DNA of 64,000 nt, from positions 706,048 through 770,047 of the forward strand of contig CAVSEP010000004.1 of NCBI GenBank assembly GCA_963726995.1, written 5' to 3'. Both the position numbers and the translations under genes were made by a program. The DNA comes from DAIDKA01 sp963726995. GTDB lineage: Bacteria > Pseudomonadota > Gammaproteobacteria > Steroidobacterales > Steroidobacteraceae. This document shows, piece by piece, positions 35,615 to 45,345 of the stretch. Under the pieces are notes generated by a model. It made no database searches. It worked only from the letters and a program-made list of their open reading frames with translations, and was not told where the DNA came from. Positions within the stretch are counted from its first letter, which is position 1, and the number at the start of each line of letters is the position of its first letter.

Positions 35615-36229
35615 ATGCCACGGCGCCTGCCTCGCTCCTTCTATGCCCGCGATTCCACCGCCGTAGCTCCGGACCTGCTCGGCATGGAACTGGTCGTCCG
35701 GCGCGGCGCGGACCTTAGGATCGGCCGCATCGTGGAAACCGAGGCCTACGAGGGTCCGCAGGACCTGGCCGCCCACAGCGCCGGCGGACGACGCACCGCG
35801 CGCACGGAAATCATGTACGGCGCGGCGGGCTACGCCTACGTGTATCTCATCTATGGAATGTGGAACTGCCTGAACGTGGTGACCGCGACTCGCGGCGTGC
35901 CGCACGCGGTGCTGCTGCGTGCCCTGGAACCCCTGGTGGGCATCACAACCCCAAGCTGGGGACCCGGCCTGTTGTGCAAAGCGCTGGGCATCGACCGGAC
36001 CGACAACGGCCGGGATCTCACGGCCAGGCAGGTGTGGATCCAGGCGCCGCGGGCCCCGCGAGCGCTGCGCATCCGCGCCGCAGCGCGCATCGGCGTGGAT
36101 TACGCGGGCGCATGGGCGCAGCGGCGCTGGCGATTCTTCGATCGGGACTCGCCCTATGTTTCCACCGTGTCGGCGGCGGCGCGGCGGCGTGCCTTAACCT
36201 GCCCGCGAGCCCCTCAGATCCAGGTCTGA
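35615..36229 (+). CDS. mpg: 3-methyladenine DNA glycosylase, AAG/MPG family
   Basis: A 204-residue base-excision repair enzyme that removes alkylated purines. Family features are LARDLLG-like FYARDSTAVAPDLLGMELV, the catalytic Glu in IVETEAYEGPQDLAAHS, MYGAAGYAYVYLIYGMW, and GPGLLCKALGIDRTDNG. The ATG at 35615 has no Shine-Dalgarno sequence upstream. The end overlaps the convergent cysNC by 16 bases. Confidence 0.93.
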   Translation: MPRRLPRSFYARDSTAVAPDLLGMELVVRRGADLRIGRIVETEAYEGPQDLAAHSAGGRRTARTEIMYGAAGYAYVYLIYGMWNCLNVVTATRGVPHAVLLRALEPLVGITTPSWGPGLLCKALGIDRTDNGRDLTARQVWIQAPRAPRALRIRAAARIGVDYAGAWAQRRWRFFDRDSPYVSTVSAAARRRALTCPRAPQIQV

Positions 36230-38098
36230 GTATCGCCGCGGCCCGCGCCGCCCCACCCCAGTATCTGCCGCTCCCGCAGCAGCGCGACCACTCGCGCAGC
36301 GCATTCGGCCAGGGAGCTGTGCATGGTGTCGAGCCGCAGGTCCGGATGCTCGGGCGTCTCGTACGGTGAATCGATGCCGGTGAAATTCTTGATCAGGCCG
36401 GCCGTGGCGCGCGCGTACAGACCCTTCGGATCGCGTCGTATGCACTCCTCGAGCGGCGTGTCGACGAACACCTCGATGAACTCGCCGTCCGGGACCAGCT
36501 CGCGCACCATGCTGCGTTCCGCGCGGAACGGCGAGATGAAGGAGCACAGCACGATCATGCCGGCATCCGTGAACAGCTTGGCCACCTCCCCGACGCGCCG
36601 GACATTCTCGACGCGGTCCGCATCGGTGAACCCCAGGTCGCGGTTCAGGCCATGACGCACGTTGTCGCCGTCGAGCAGGTAGGTGTGCGCGCCGCCGCCA
36701 TGCAGTTCCTGTTCGACCAGGTTGGCGATGGTCGACTTGCCCGATCCGGACAGCCCGGTGAACCACACGATGACGGGCTTGTGGCCATTGCGGTGCACCC
36801 GCGCGACCTTGTCGACCGACAGGCTCTGACGGTGCACGTTGGTGGCACGCCGCAGGCCGAAGCTGATCATGCCGGCGCCGGCCGTCGCATTGGTGAAGCG
36901 GTCGATCAGGATGAAGGCGCCGGTCTCGCGGTTTTCGGCATACGGGTCCAGCGCGACCGGTGAGGAGGTGGCCAGGTTGCACACCCCGATCTCATTCAGA
37001 CCCAGGGTCTTGGCGGCCATGTGCTCCAGCGTGTTCACGTCCACCTTGTGCTTCAGGGTGGTGACCCGGGCGGGCACGAACCGGGTGCCGATGCGCATCA
37101 GATAGGAGCGCCCCGGCAGCATCGCGTCCTCGGCCATCCACAGCAGGTGCGCGGCGAACTGGTCGACCACTTCCGGCCGCGTCGCCGGACACGCCAGCAC
37201 GTCGCCGCGGGCGATATCGACTTCGTCGGCCAGCACCAGCGTCACCGCATCGCCCGCCTGGGCTTCGGGCAGATCGCCGTCGGCGGTGACGATGCGGGAG
37301 ACCTTCGACTCCCTGCCGGAGGCCGCCACGACGATGGGATCGCCGGCGCGGATGCTGCCGGAGGCTACGGTCCCGGAGAAGCCCCGGAAATCCAGATTCG
37401 GGCGGTTCACCCACTGCACCGGGAAGCGGAAGGGCTTGCCGACCAGCTCGGCCTCCACGTCGAGTTCCTCGAGGTACTGCAGCAGCGTCGGACCTTCGAA
37501 CCACTTCAGTTTCTCGGAGCGCGCTGTGACGTTGTCGCCGAACCTGGCCGACAGCGGAATGGCCGTGACCGAGCTCGAACCCCAGCGCCTTGGCGAAGCC
37601 GAAGTAGTCACCGACGATGTGGTGGAAGTTCTGCGGCGAATAGTCGACCAGGTCGATCTTGTTGATGGCTAAGGCGACGTGCCGGATGCCCAGCAGCGAA
37701 CAGATGTAGCTGTGGCGCCGGGTCTGGGTCAGCACGCCCTTGCGCGCGTCGATGAGGATCACGGCAGCATCGCTGTTGGATGCGCCGGTGGCCATGTTGC
37801 GCGTGTACTGCTCATGCCCCGGCGTGTCGGCCACGATGAAGGAGCGGCGCGGCGTGCTGAAGAAGCGGTAGGCCACATCGATGGTGATGCCCTGCTCGCG
37901 CTCGGCTTCGAGCCCGTCGACCAGCAGCGCCAGATCGATGTCCTCACCGGTGGTGCCGTGCTTGCGGCTGTCGCGCTCCAGGGTGGCGAGCTGATCCTCG
38001 AGAATCAGCTTGGAGTCGAACAGCAGCCGGCCGATCAGCGTCGATTTGCCGTCGTCCACCGATCCGCAGGTCAGGAAGCGCAGCAGTCCCTTCTGCAT
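36214..38098 (-). CDS. cysNC: Sulfate adenylyltransferase large subunit fused to APS kinase, one +1 interruption
   Basis: The N-terminal CysN is an EF-Tu-like GTPase (GSVDDGKSTLIGRL, DTPGHEQYTRN, NKIDLVD). The C-terminal CysC is APS kinase with the P-loop GLSGSGKSTIAN and DGDNVRHGLNRDLGF. Together with CysD it makes APS and then PAPS from sulfate. One extra base near 37570 separates GFAKALGFEL from VTAIPLSARFGDNV. Corrected length is 627 residues, normal for the fusion. Its ATG overlaps the cysD stop as TGATG. Confidence 0.92.
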
Positions 38099-38995
38099 CA
38101 GAAGTATCCTTCGCGCTTCTTGCGTTCCATCGAGGCCGCCTCGTCGCTGTCGATGAGTCGGCCCGAACGCTCCGAAGTACGCGCGCTCAGCATCTCATCG
38201 ATGATGTCGTCGAGGGTCGCCGCGGAGCTTTCGATGGCGGCCGACAGCGGATAGTCAGCCGAGGGACCGGAAGCGCACGCTGCGCAGCTCTTCCTGCTCC
38301 CCGGGCAGCAGCGGCATGCGCTCGTCATCGCGCATGATGAGCAGGCCATCGCGCTTCACCACCGGCCGGGGCGCGGCGAAGTACAGCGGCACCACCGGAA
38401 TGTCCTCGGCGCGCGTGTACTGCCAGATGTCCAGCTCGGTCCAGTTCGAGAGCGGGAAGACCCGGATGGTCTCACCCTTGGTGATACGGGTGTTATACAG
38501 ATGCCACAGCTCCGGGCGCTGGTTGCGCGGCTCCCAGGTGTGTCCGGCGGAACGCACCGAGAAGATCCGCTCCTTGGCGCGGCTCTTTTCCTCGTCGCGG
38601 CGCGCGCCGCCGAAGGCCGCGTCGAATCCGTACTTGTCGAGCGCCTGCTTCAGCGCCTCGGTCTTCATGACCTGGGTGTGCACCTGGGAGCCGGAGCGGA
38701 TCGGATTGATGCCGCGCGCCACGCCATCCGCGTTGGTGTAGGCGAGCAGCTTGAAGCCGTAGCGCGCCGCGATCATGTCGCGGTGGCGGATCATGTCGCG
38801 GAACTTCCAGCCAGTGTCCACGTGCAGCAGCGGAAATGGCGGCTTGGAGGGAAAGAAGGCCTTGAGAGCCAGGTGCAGCATCACACCCGAGTCCTTGCCG
38901 ATCGAATAGAGCATCACCGGGTTGGCGAATTCGGCCGCCACCTCGCGCATGATGCCGATGGACTCGGCTTCCAGGCGCTTCAGATGTGGGTCCAT
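38098..38995 (-). CDS. cysD: Sulfate adenylyltransferase small subunit, one +1 interruption
   Basis: A PAPS-reductase-like ATP pyrophosphatase. LKRLEAESIGIMREVAAEF, the PP-loop in YSIGKDSGVMLHLA, FPLLHVDTGWKFR and GGARRDEEKSRAKERIFS are typical. Near 38257 one extra base turns SLGDYPLSAAIESSA into a TGA stop after SLG; the correct frame continues to KKREGYF at 38098. Corrected length is 298 residues. I prefer the ATG at 38995, which has AAGGA 7 bases upstream; an ATG at 39010 overlapping the cysQ stop is also possible. Confidence 0.9.
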
Positions 38996-39006
38996 GCGCT
39001 GATCCT

Positions 39007-39810
39007 TCATGCCGCGAACGCATACGGCACGAAGGGGCCGCTGGCCACGAACCAGGAATTGCGAAACTGCGGCTTGCCGTAGCGCAGCGGCTGTGCGTCC
39101 GGTCCCACCACCCGACCTCCCGCGGCCACCAGCACCGCATGACCGGCGGCGGTGTCCCACTCCATGGTCGGGCCCCAGGCGCGGATACAGGTCCGCCTCG
39201 CCCGGCCGCGAGCAGACAGAATTTCAGGGAAGAACCCACCGCCACCACTTGCGCCACCGAGTAGCGCGCCAGGTAGGCATCCGTCTGCGCGCGTGCGGTG
39301 CGAGCGCGAGGCGACGGCGGTGAGGCCCGCCGCGGGAATGGCCCGCACCTGGATGGGCTGCAGCGGCGCGACGTGCGGATCATCGGGGTCGAGGCTGGCG
39401 CGCCCGGCGCTGGCCGCGGCCACATCGCCCACGTACAGCTGCCCCGTGGCGGGCGCATACACCACGCCCAGCGTCGGCACGGCGTCCCGAATCAGGGCAA
39501 TGTTCACGGTGAACTCCCCGCGCCGGTGGACGAACTCCTTGGTGCCATCCAGGGGGTCCACCAGAAAGAACTCCTGCCCCACGACCGGCACCACGCCTGC
39601 CGCACATTGTTCTTCGGCAACCACCGCAATGTGGGGGGCGTGACGGGCCAGGTGCCGCAGGATGATGTCCTCGGCGGCTTGGTCGGCGGCGGTCACTGGG
39701 GAGTCATCCGCCTTGGTCTGAACCGCAAAGGCCCCCTTGTAAATGCGGTTCGCGGCAAGGCCTGCCTCCAGGGCGGCCTCGATCAGGACTTGCAGTAGCC
39801 GGTCAGACAT
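39007..39810 (-). CDS. cysQ: 3'(2'),5'-bisphosphate nucleotidase CysQ, three +1 interruptions
   Basis: An inositol-monophosphatase-fold enzyme that recycles PAP, a by-product of PAPS use, so it fits at the head of cysQ-cysD-cysNC. It has SPVTAADQAAED, the metal motif DPLDGTKEFVHRRGEF and the C-terminal EWDTAAGHAVL. Extra single bases near 39288, 39200 and 39169 throw a stretch of about 40 residues (AQTDAYLARYSVAQVV...SSLKFCLLAAG...EADLYPRLGP) out of frame; the third restores the original frame. Corrected length is 266 residues, as in the family. Confidence 0.9.
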   Translation of the reverse strand: MSDRLLQVLIEAALEAGLAANRIYKGAFAVQTKADDSPVTAADQAAEDIILRHLARHAPHIAVVAEEQCAAGVVPVVGQEFFLVDPLDGTKEFVHRRGEFTVNIALIRDAVPTLGVVYAPATGQLYVGDVAAASAGRASLDPDDPHVAPLQPIQVRAIPAAGLTAVASRSHRTRADGCLPGALLGGASGGGGFFPEILSARGRARRTCIRAWGPTMEWDTAAGHAVLVAAGGRVVGPDAQPLRYGKPQFRNSWFVASGPFVPYAFAA

Positions 39811-40065
39811 TCGGATGCGGGTGTGCGGGGTGCGAATCGGGGGCCGAAGTGTACACAGCCCCCTGCATACTGAGGTGCCAGGACCCCTGAGTTGTAAGAC
39901 TTGTTGGTAATTAGCATATAAGTCGTCTTGCTATTCAGTAACTTAGGCCCAATATTGGGAACGGACGCCGCCGCCCGCAGTCCAATGCTTCAGGGCAGGT
40001 CAACGGCGGCACGAATTGTCGCGTTCTGCGTCTCACAGGTCATGAGGCCCAACTGGAATCCAAAC

Positions 40066-40635
40066 ATGATGTTCAATGGTTTTTCACTCCCGAAGGTCCG
40101 GGTGCTGGCAGCCGCCGGCCTGGTTGCCGCGCTGTCGGCCTGCGTCGTGGAGCCGCCGCCGCGCCACTTCGTCCCGCCCCCGCCGCCGCCGAACGTGACG
40201 GTGTACGCCTATCCCCAGCAGGGCCAGTCACCCCAGCAGCTGGATCGCGACCGCTATGAATGCTCCAGCTGGGCCACGCAGCAAAGCGGCTTCAATCCCA
40301 GTGCGCCGAACGTTCCCCCGCATGAGCGCGTGCAGGTGGTCGGCGGTCCGCCTCCCGGATCCGGCGTCGTCGCCGGTGCGGTGACCGGAGGCATCCTGGG
40401 CGCCGCGATTTCCAATCCGCGCGATGCCGGCGCCGGCCTGCTGCTGGGCGCCTTGCTGGGAGGGGCCATCGGTGCCGGCGCGGAGGCCAACGCCGATGCG
40501 CAGGTCCAGGCGGCCGCCAACTCCAATGCCAACGCCCGCATGCAGGCGCAGGCCGCGCAGATCGAGCGCCACGCCTCCGACTACCGTCGCGCCCTGGGCG
40601 CCTGCCTGGAAGGCCGCGGCTACAGCGTGAACTAG
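40066..40635 (+). CDS. Lipoprotein with glycine-zipper domain
   Basis: A 189-residue protein. It has a lipobox (LSAC, Cys about residue 24), a Pro-rich stretch, then a domain GQSPQQLDRDRYECSSWATQ...GFNPS. A glycine-zipper segment (GVVAGAVTGGILGAAISN...GLLLGALLGGAIGAGAEA) follows, with an end YRRALGACLEGRGYSVN. The YECxxWA/GFxPS and ACLxxRGYSV parts recur in the next gene. Probably outer-membrane anchored; function unknown. The start is chosen as the ATG at 40066 just before the signal sequence. Confidence 0.8.
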   Translation: MMFNGFSLPKVRVLAAAGLVAALSACVVEPPPRHFVPPPPPPNVTVYAYPQQGQSPQQLDRDRYECSSWATQQSGFNPSAPNVPPHERVQVVGGPPPGSGVVAGAVTGGILGAAISNPRDAGAGLLLGALLGGAIGAGAEANADAQVQAAANSNANARMQAQAAQIERHASDYRRALGACLEGRGYSVN

Positions 40636-40646
40636 AGGAAGCCACC

Positions 40647-41351
40647 ATGTTGCGCAACATCTTCCCAACCGCGCGGCCGTCCTGTGCACCGTGGCGCTCG
40701 CCGCGGCCCTCGGCGCGGGGCTCGCCGGCGCGGATCCGCGCGACGAGCACGCGCGCCGTGCGCCGCCGGCGCACGAGCACCTGGACGCGCGCTTCAGTCA
40801 CAACCACGCCTACGTCAATCGCGGGTACGAGGTGCGCGACCTGCCGCGCGACCGCATCATCATCAATCGCGGTCCCAACCGCTTCTACTACTCGGCCGGC
40901 GTATGGTATGCGCCGCGCGGCCCGAGCTTCGTCGTCGTCGCGCCGCCGATCGGCGTGTTCGTGCCGCTGCTGCCGCCGTACTATTCGCACCGTTTGGTTC
41001 GGCGGCGTGCCGTACTACTACGCCAACGACACCTACTACATGTGGAGTGCGCAGGACAACGGCTACGAAGTGGTGGATCCGCCGACCGGAGCGGTGAATG
41101 CCGCGCCCGATGAGCTGCCGCCCTCGCCGCCGACCACGACCCAGCTGTTCATCTATCCGCGCAATAACCAGAGCGCGGATCAGCAGGCCAAGGACAAGTA
41201 CGAGTGCCACGCCTCGGCGAGCGGCCAGACGGGCTTTGACCCCACGGCCAGCGGCGGCAACGTGCCGCCGGACCAGTTCACCGTCAAGAGCCGCGACTAC
41301 TACCGCGCCATGGCGGCCTGCCTGCAGGCCCGCGGCTACAGCGTCGAGTAA
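40647..41351 (+). CDS. DUF6515-like exported protein, three +1 interruptions
   Basis: After correction, a 233-residue protein. It has a signal peptide (hydrophobic part AVLCTVALAAALGAGLAGA), a region of Arg/His/Tyr, then VPYYYANDTYYMWSAQDNGYEVVDPP typical of DUF6515. A C-terminal domain QSADQQAKDKYECHASASGQTGFDPT...ACLQARGYSVE is shared with the upstream lipoprotein. Two extra bases lie between 40656 and 40675 and one near 40988. It starts 11 bases after the upstream gene, so the two are one unit. Function unknown. Confidence 0.75.
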   Translation: MLRNIFPTARPSCAPWRSPRPSARGSPARIRATSTRAVRRRRTSTWTRASVTTTPTSIAGTRCATCRATASSSIAVPTASTTRPAYGMRRAARASSSSRRRSACSCRCCRRTIRTVWFGGVPYYYANDTYYMWSAQDNGYEVVDPPTGAVNAAPDELPPSPPTTTQLFIYPRNNQSADQQAKDKYECHASASGQTGFDPTASGGNVPPDQFTVKSRDYYRAMAACLQARGYSVE

Positions 41352-41366
41352 CGGACGAGTCTCGCC

Positions 41367-42740
41367 TCAGCCGAACTGACGCGAGACATCGTTGAACAGG
41401 GCCACGCCCAGCAGCATCACCAGCAGCGCGATGCCGACCTGCTGCCCGAATATCTGGGTACGCTCGCTCAAGGGCCGACCCTTGATCCACTCGGCCGCCT
41501 GAAACACGATCTGGCCGCCGTCCAGCAACGGAATCGGCAGCAGGTTGAACAGCGCGATCGCCAGGGAAATCAGCACCAGGAAGTTGATGAACGATGCCGG
41601 ACCCGCCTGCGCGGACTCACCGGCGTATTGGGCGATGCTCAACGGACCGCTCAGATTCTTCACCGACACCTGCCCCATGACCATGCGCCCCAGCAGCTTG
41701 GTCTGGGTCGCGGTCAGGTACCAGGCATCACCGAAGGCGCTCACCAGCGCAGCCCCGGCCGACAGGTCCTTGTGCACCAGCATGCTCTTCGGCAGCTTCA
41801 CGCTGGGACCTGCGACGCCGATGCGGCCCACCGAGTGGCCCATGCCATCCGGGGTGGCCCGCACCGCCACCGTGGTGGTGTGGCTGGCGCCGGCGCGCAG
41901 ATACTGCACCGTGACGCGCTTGCCGGAGGCCGCCGAGATCACCCGCATCAGGTCGGCGAAATCAGCGATCGGCGCGCCGTCGATCACCACCACGCGATCC
42001 CCCGGCATGAGCCCCGCGTGGTCGGCATTGCCGCCGCGATCCACCTTGGCCAGCACCGGCGGCATCGGCGGCTCCTGGAATTCAAAGCCCAGGCCCTCGA
42101 GCAGCATGGCCGGCTCCGTGAGCTGCCGACGCGCGGCCGGATCGGAAACCGCCAGCACCACATTGCGGGTTTGACCATCCACGCCCCGCACCGACAGCTG
42201 CGCCGCCCCCCGGTCCAGGATCGAATCCAGCAGATCGAACATCACATCGCGCGAATTCGGCACGTCCTTCTCGCCGATGGCGAGGATCTCATCGCCGCGC
42301 AGCAGCCCGCCGCGGGCCGCGATCGAAGCCGGCTGCACGGCTCCGATGATGGGCTTGACCTCATTGATGCCCGACATCCAGCGCATGCCCCACAGCACCA
42401 GGATGGCGAACAGCAGATTGGCGCCGGGACCTGCCAGCAATACCAGGATGCGCTGCCAGGGCGGCCGGCGGGTGAAGGAGCGGTCCAGGAACTGCGGCGG
42501 CACCGGGCCGTCGCGCTCATCCAGGAATTTTACGTAACCACCCATCGGAATCGGGGCGATCACCAGTTCGGTCTCATCCTTGCCCATCATGCGCCGCCAG
42601 ATGGGCTTGCCGAATCCCACCGAGAAGCGCAGCACCTTGAACCCCAAGCGCCGGGCCACCCAGAAATGTCCGTACTCGTGCACGACCACCAGGAATCCCA
42701 CGGCGATCACGTACCACAGCACATACCAAACAAAATTCAT
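41367..42740 (-). CDS. rseP: Site-2 protease RseP (M50 zinc metalloprotease)
   Basis: A 457-residue inner-membrane protease. HEYGH (residues 22-26) is the zinc site at the start. Two PDZ domains occupy about residues 130-310, and NLLPIPLLDGGQ near residue 400 gives the third ligand and the LDG motif. It cuts anti-sigma factor RseA and remnant signal peptides inside the membrane. In most gammaproteobacteria rseP lies between dxr and bamA; here it stands apart, so a second copy elsewhere is possible. Confidence 0.92.
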   Translation of the reverse strand: MNFVWYVLWYVIAVGFLVVVHEYGHFWVARRLGFKVLRFSVGFGKPIWRRMMGKDETELVIAPIPMGGYVKFLDERDGPVPPQFLDRSFTRRPPWQRILVLLAGPGANLLFAILVLWGMRWMSGINEVKPIIGAVQPASIAARGGLLRGDEILAIGEKDVPNSRDVMFDLLDSILDRGAAQLSVRGVDGQTRNVVLAVSDPAARRQLTEPAMLLEGLGFEFQEPPMPPVLAKVDRGGNADHAGLMPGDRVVVIDGAPIADFADLMRVISAASGKRVTVQYLRAGASHTTTVAVRATPDGMGHSVGRIGVAGPSVKLPKSMLVHKDLSAGAALVSAFGDAWYLTATQTKLLGRMVMGQVSVKNLSGPLSIAQYAGESAQAGPASFINFLVLISLAIALFNLLPIPLLDGGQIVFQAAEWIKGRPLSERTQIFGQQVGIALLVMLLGVALFNDVSRQFG

Positions 42741-42773
42741 CCGCTGAAGCTCCAGCTCGATTGATGATGCATT

Positions 42774-43610
42774 CTACCCGGCCGGCACGCCGTCCGAGAG
42801 TCTGACGCAGCGCAGCCGCCGTCCTGCCAGTTCGGCCAGCAATCCGGGCAGTACGGCCAGGATGACCGGCGTGCCGTCGGCCGTGCGGGCCGCGCGCCCA
42901 TCGTGCAGCAGGAGGACGTCACCGGCCGAGAGATTCCGGGTCAGCCGGCGCAGCACCCGCGCGGCGTCCGTGTTCACGGTGTCGTAGCCGCGCCGGGTCC
43001 AGCTTGCCAGCTGCAGATTCAGGGGTGCCAGGCACGGCTGCAGAAAGGGATTGCGCAACCCGGCCGGCGGCCGGAAGAACCGTGGCACCACCGCGCACAC
43101 CGCCTGGATGCTCGCCTGCGCCGCCGCGATCTCGCGACGCATCGCCGCCGGACCGAACAGCGAAAACGTATACCGATGGTGCTCGGTGTGATTGCCGATC
43201 TCATGCCCCTCGCGGCTGATACGCCGCGCCAGGTCCGGGTAGCGCGCGACCTGCTCGCCCACGCAAAAGAAGGTCGCACGCGCTCCGTGGCGCGCCAGCA
43301 GGTCCAGCACCGCCGGCGTGACCGCAGGGTCCGGACCGTCATCGATGGTCAACGCCACGCCATCGCTCGCGGCGGGCAGTCGCGTCCAGTTCGGGCCCAG
43401 CAGGCGGCTGCGCGGCAGCAGCCCACCCAGCGCCAGCAGCAGGTGATTGGCCACCACGGCGCCCAGGCTCCAGGGCCACAGCCGCCGATCCGCCAGCACC
43501 GCCAGCAGCGCGCCGCCGTGCATCAGCGCCGTGGCCATCAGCCAGGCGGGTGGCAGGCGGCTCAACCAATCGCGCAGGCGAGATGGCGACGTACGGCGCT
43601 CCATGTCCAT
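42774..43610 (-). CDS. Polysaccharide deacetylase (NodB homology domain)
   Basis: A 278-residue protein. It has an N-terminal membrane region (two hydrophobic stretches, about residues 20-60) and a NodB domain: TIDDGPDPAVTPAVLDLL (metal Asp), HEIGNHTEHH (metal His pair), RFFRPPAGLRNP and DVLLLHDG. It deacetylates an N-acetylated sugar polymer, but the substrate is unknown. I chose the ATG at 43610; the longer reading to 44111 crosses the divergent LysR gene. It lies 33 bases upstream of rseP. Confidence 0.88.
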   Translation of the reverse strand: MDMERRTSPSRLRDWLSRLPPAWLMATALMHGGALLAVLADRRLWPWSLGAVVANHLLLALGGLLPRSRLLGPNWTRLPAASDGVALTIDDGPDPAVTPAVLDLLARHGARATFFCVGEQVARYPDLARRISREGHEIGNHTEHHRYTFSLFGPAAMRREIAAAQASIQAVCAVVPRFFRPPAGLRNPFLQPCLAPLNLQLASWTRRGYDTVNTDAARVLRRLTRNLSAGDVLLLHDGRAARTADGTPVILAVLPGLLAELAGRRLRCVRLSDGVPAG

Positions 43611-43793
43611 GACCCATGATGCCCCCAGGCCGCCCATATGGCCACGCTGCCTCTTTTTCCGCTCCCTGCGCGTGGTGCTGTTGCCACAGCAACCGATACC
43701 CCCAGCGGTGCCAACCATTGCGCCAGCCATGCCACTTGTAACATTTAACGCATGGCACCCTTGCCGGTAGAGATAATTGGCGCAGTGGAAAAG

Positions 43794-44732
43794 ATGACTG
43801 ACCTGCTGGACTATCAGATCTTCGCCCGCGTGATCAAGGCCGGCAGCCTGTCCGCGGCTGCACGGGAACTGCACTCCTCCCCAGCCATGATATCCAAGCG
43901 GGTCACCCGCCTGGAGGACCGCCTCGGGGTGCGGCTGCTGCAGCGGACCACCCGGCGGGTGACCGCGACCGATGTCGGCCAGCGCTTCCACGAGCGCGTA
44001 TTGGCCGTTCTGGCCGCCGTGGACGATGCCGAGAGCTTTGCCTCCGTGGATTCCGAGAGGCCCCGGGGCGTGCTGCGGGTCTCCCTGCCGACGGCCTTTG
44101 GCCGCCTGCACGTGGTGCCGCGGCTGACGGGTTTCATGGCCTCCTATCCGGATCTGCGACTGGCCGTGGATCTGAATGACGATTATGTGGATCTGGTGGC
44201 CGGCAACTTCGATGTGGCCGTGCGCATCGGCACCCTGCCGGATTCCAGCCTGGTCGCCCGGCGCCTTGCACCAAACCGGCGCATTCTATGTGCCTCGCCC
44301 GACTACATCGAACGCCATGGCGAGCCGCGCAATATCGCCGACCTGCATCATCACCGCCTGGTGGCCGGCGGCCCCCAGGTCGCCTGGCGCCTGGAAGGTC
44401 CCGAAGGCCCGGTCACGTTCAAGCCCCAGACGCTTCTGCAGACAAATTCCAGCGAAGTTGTCCGCGAGGCGGTGATTTCGGGCATGGGCATCGGCTTTCG
44501 CTCGACCTGGGACGTGGGCAGCGAACTGCGCCGCGGCGCCCTGCGCCGGATCATGCCCGCCTATGGCGGTGCCGCCGATGTCGCCATCTATGCGGTGTAC
44601 TCCGGACGGCGCCTGGTGCCGCTGAAAGTGCGCGCCCTGGTGGACTACCTGGTCAGCATCTTCGGGCCCGAGACGCCCTACTGGGATCGGGAAGTGCCCG
44701 CGGTCGTGACCTCCGGCGCACGCACGGGCTGA
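43794..44732 (+). CDS. LysR-family transcriptional regulator
   Basis: A 312-residue regulator. The N-terminal winged helix (YQIFARVIKAGSLSAAARELHSSPAMISKRVTRLEDRLG) is followed by a periplasmic-binding-like effector domain (DLVAGNFDVAVRIGTLPDSS, SSEVVREAVISGMGIGFRS). It is divergent from the deacetylase-rseP unit and may control it. Start ATG at 43794; an upstream ATG at 43752 adds 14 residues. Effector unknown. Confidence 0.9.
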   Translation: MTDLLDYQIFARVIKAGSLSAAARELHSSPAMISKRVTRLEDRLGVRLLQRTTRRVTATDVGQRFHERVLAVLAAVDDAESFASVDSERPRGVLRVSLPTAFGRLHVVPRLTGFMASYPDLRLAVDLNDDYVDLVAGNFDVAVRIGTLPDSSLVARRLAPNRRILCASPDYIERHGEPRNIADLHHHRLVAGGPQVAWRLEGPEGPVTFKPQTLLQTNSSEVVREAVISGMGIGFRSTWDVGSELRRGALRRIMPAYGGAADVAIYAVYSGRRLVPLKVRALVDYLVSIFGPETPYWDREVPAVVTSGARTG

Positions 44733-44837
44733 TTGGTTCTACGACCAGCTTGTCACCCTGGTGCTGCAGGTCCTCTGCTAAACTGCGCCCCCAGTTGATT
44801 TACCAATACTGCCACCTCTCAAAGGGGGAATGACGAG

Positions 44838-45326
44838 ATGAATGGGATCACAAGAATCGGCCTCGCCGCGGTCAGCTCACTGATTGTGGCATCGGCGGCC
44901 ATGGCTCAGGGCGGACCGCCCGCCCCGACTCCGGAACAGAAGGCTGAGGCCTCGGTGCTCACGCGTCAGGGCCTTTTCAAAGTCCAGGTGATGGCTTTCG
45001 GTCCGGTGGGCGGCATGCTGCGCGGCGCCCCGGTTGACGCCGCCGCCGTGGTGAAGTCGGCCCAGCGCGTGCAGGTCACGGCCGGCATGATTGCCGAAGC
45101 GTTCGCCAACGACACGCATACCTTCACCACCATCAAGACGCGGGCGCGCGAAGGCATCTGGACCAACAAGTCGGACTTCGACAGCAAGGCCAACGACTTG
45201 GTGAAGGCCGCTGCAGATCTGGAAGCGGCCGGCAAGACCGGTGACAAGGACAAGATCATTGCCGCGGCCAAGGGCGTCGGCAAGGGCTGCTCGGGCTGCC
45301 ACGATCAGTTCCGCGACAATCCGTAA
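44838..45326 (+). CDS. Cytochrome c' (periplasmic c-type cytochrome)
   Basis: A 162-residue protein with a signal peptide (cut after AMA) and a four-helix-bundle body. The haem-binding CSGCH lies near the C-terminus (about residues 153-157), the hallmark of cytochrome c'/c556. The conserved RxG segment near the start (TRQGLFKVQVMAF) is present. It binds haem in the periplasm and may take part in electron transfer or NO binding. It is convergent with a cytochrome b561 gene, a common partner for cytochrome c'. RBS AGGGGG upstream. Confidence 0.93.
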   Translation: MNGITRIGLAAVSSLIVASAAMAQGGPPAPTPEQKAEASVLTRQGLFKVQVMAFGPVGGMLRGAPVDAAAVVKSAQRVQVTAGMIAEAFANDTHTFTTIKTRAREGIWTNKSDFDSKANDLVKAAADLEAAGKTGDKDKIIAAAKGVGKGCSGCHDQFRDNP

Positions 45327-45345
45327 GATCTCCAAGACCTGATCT

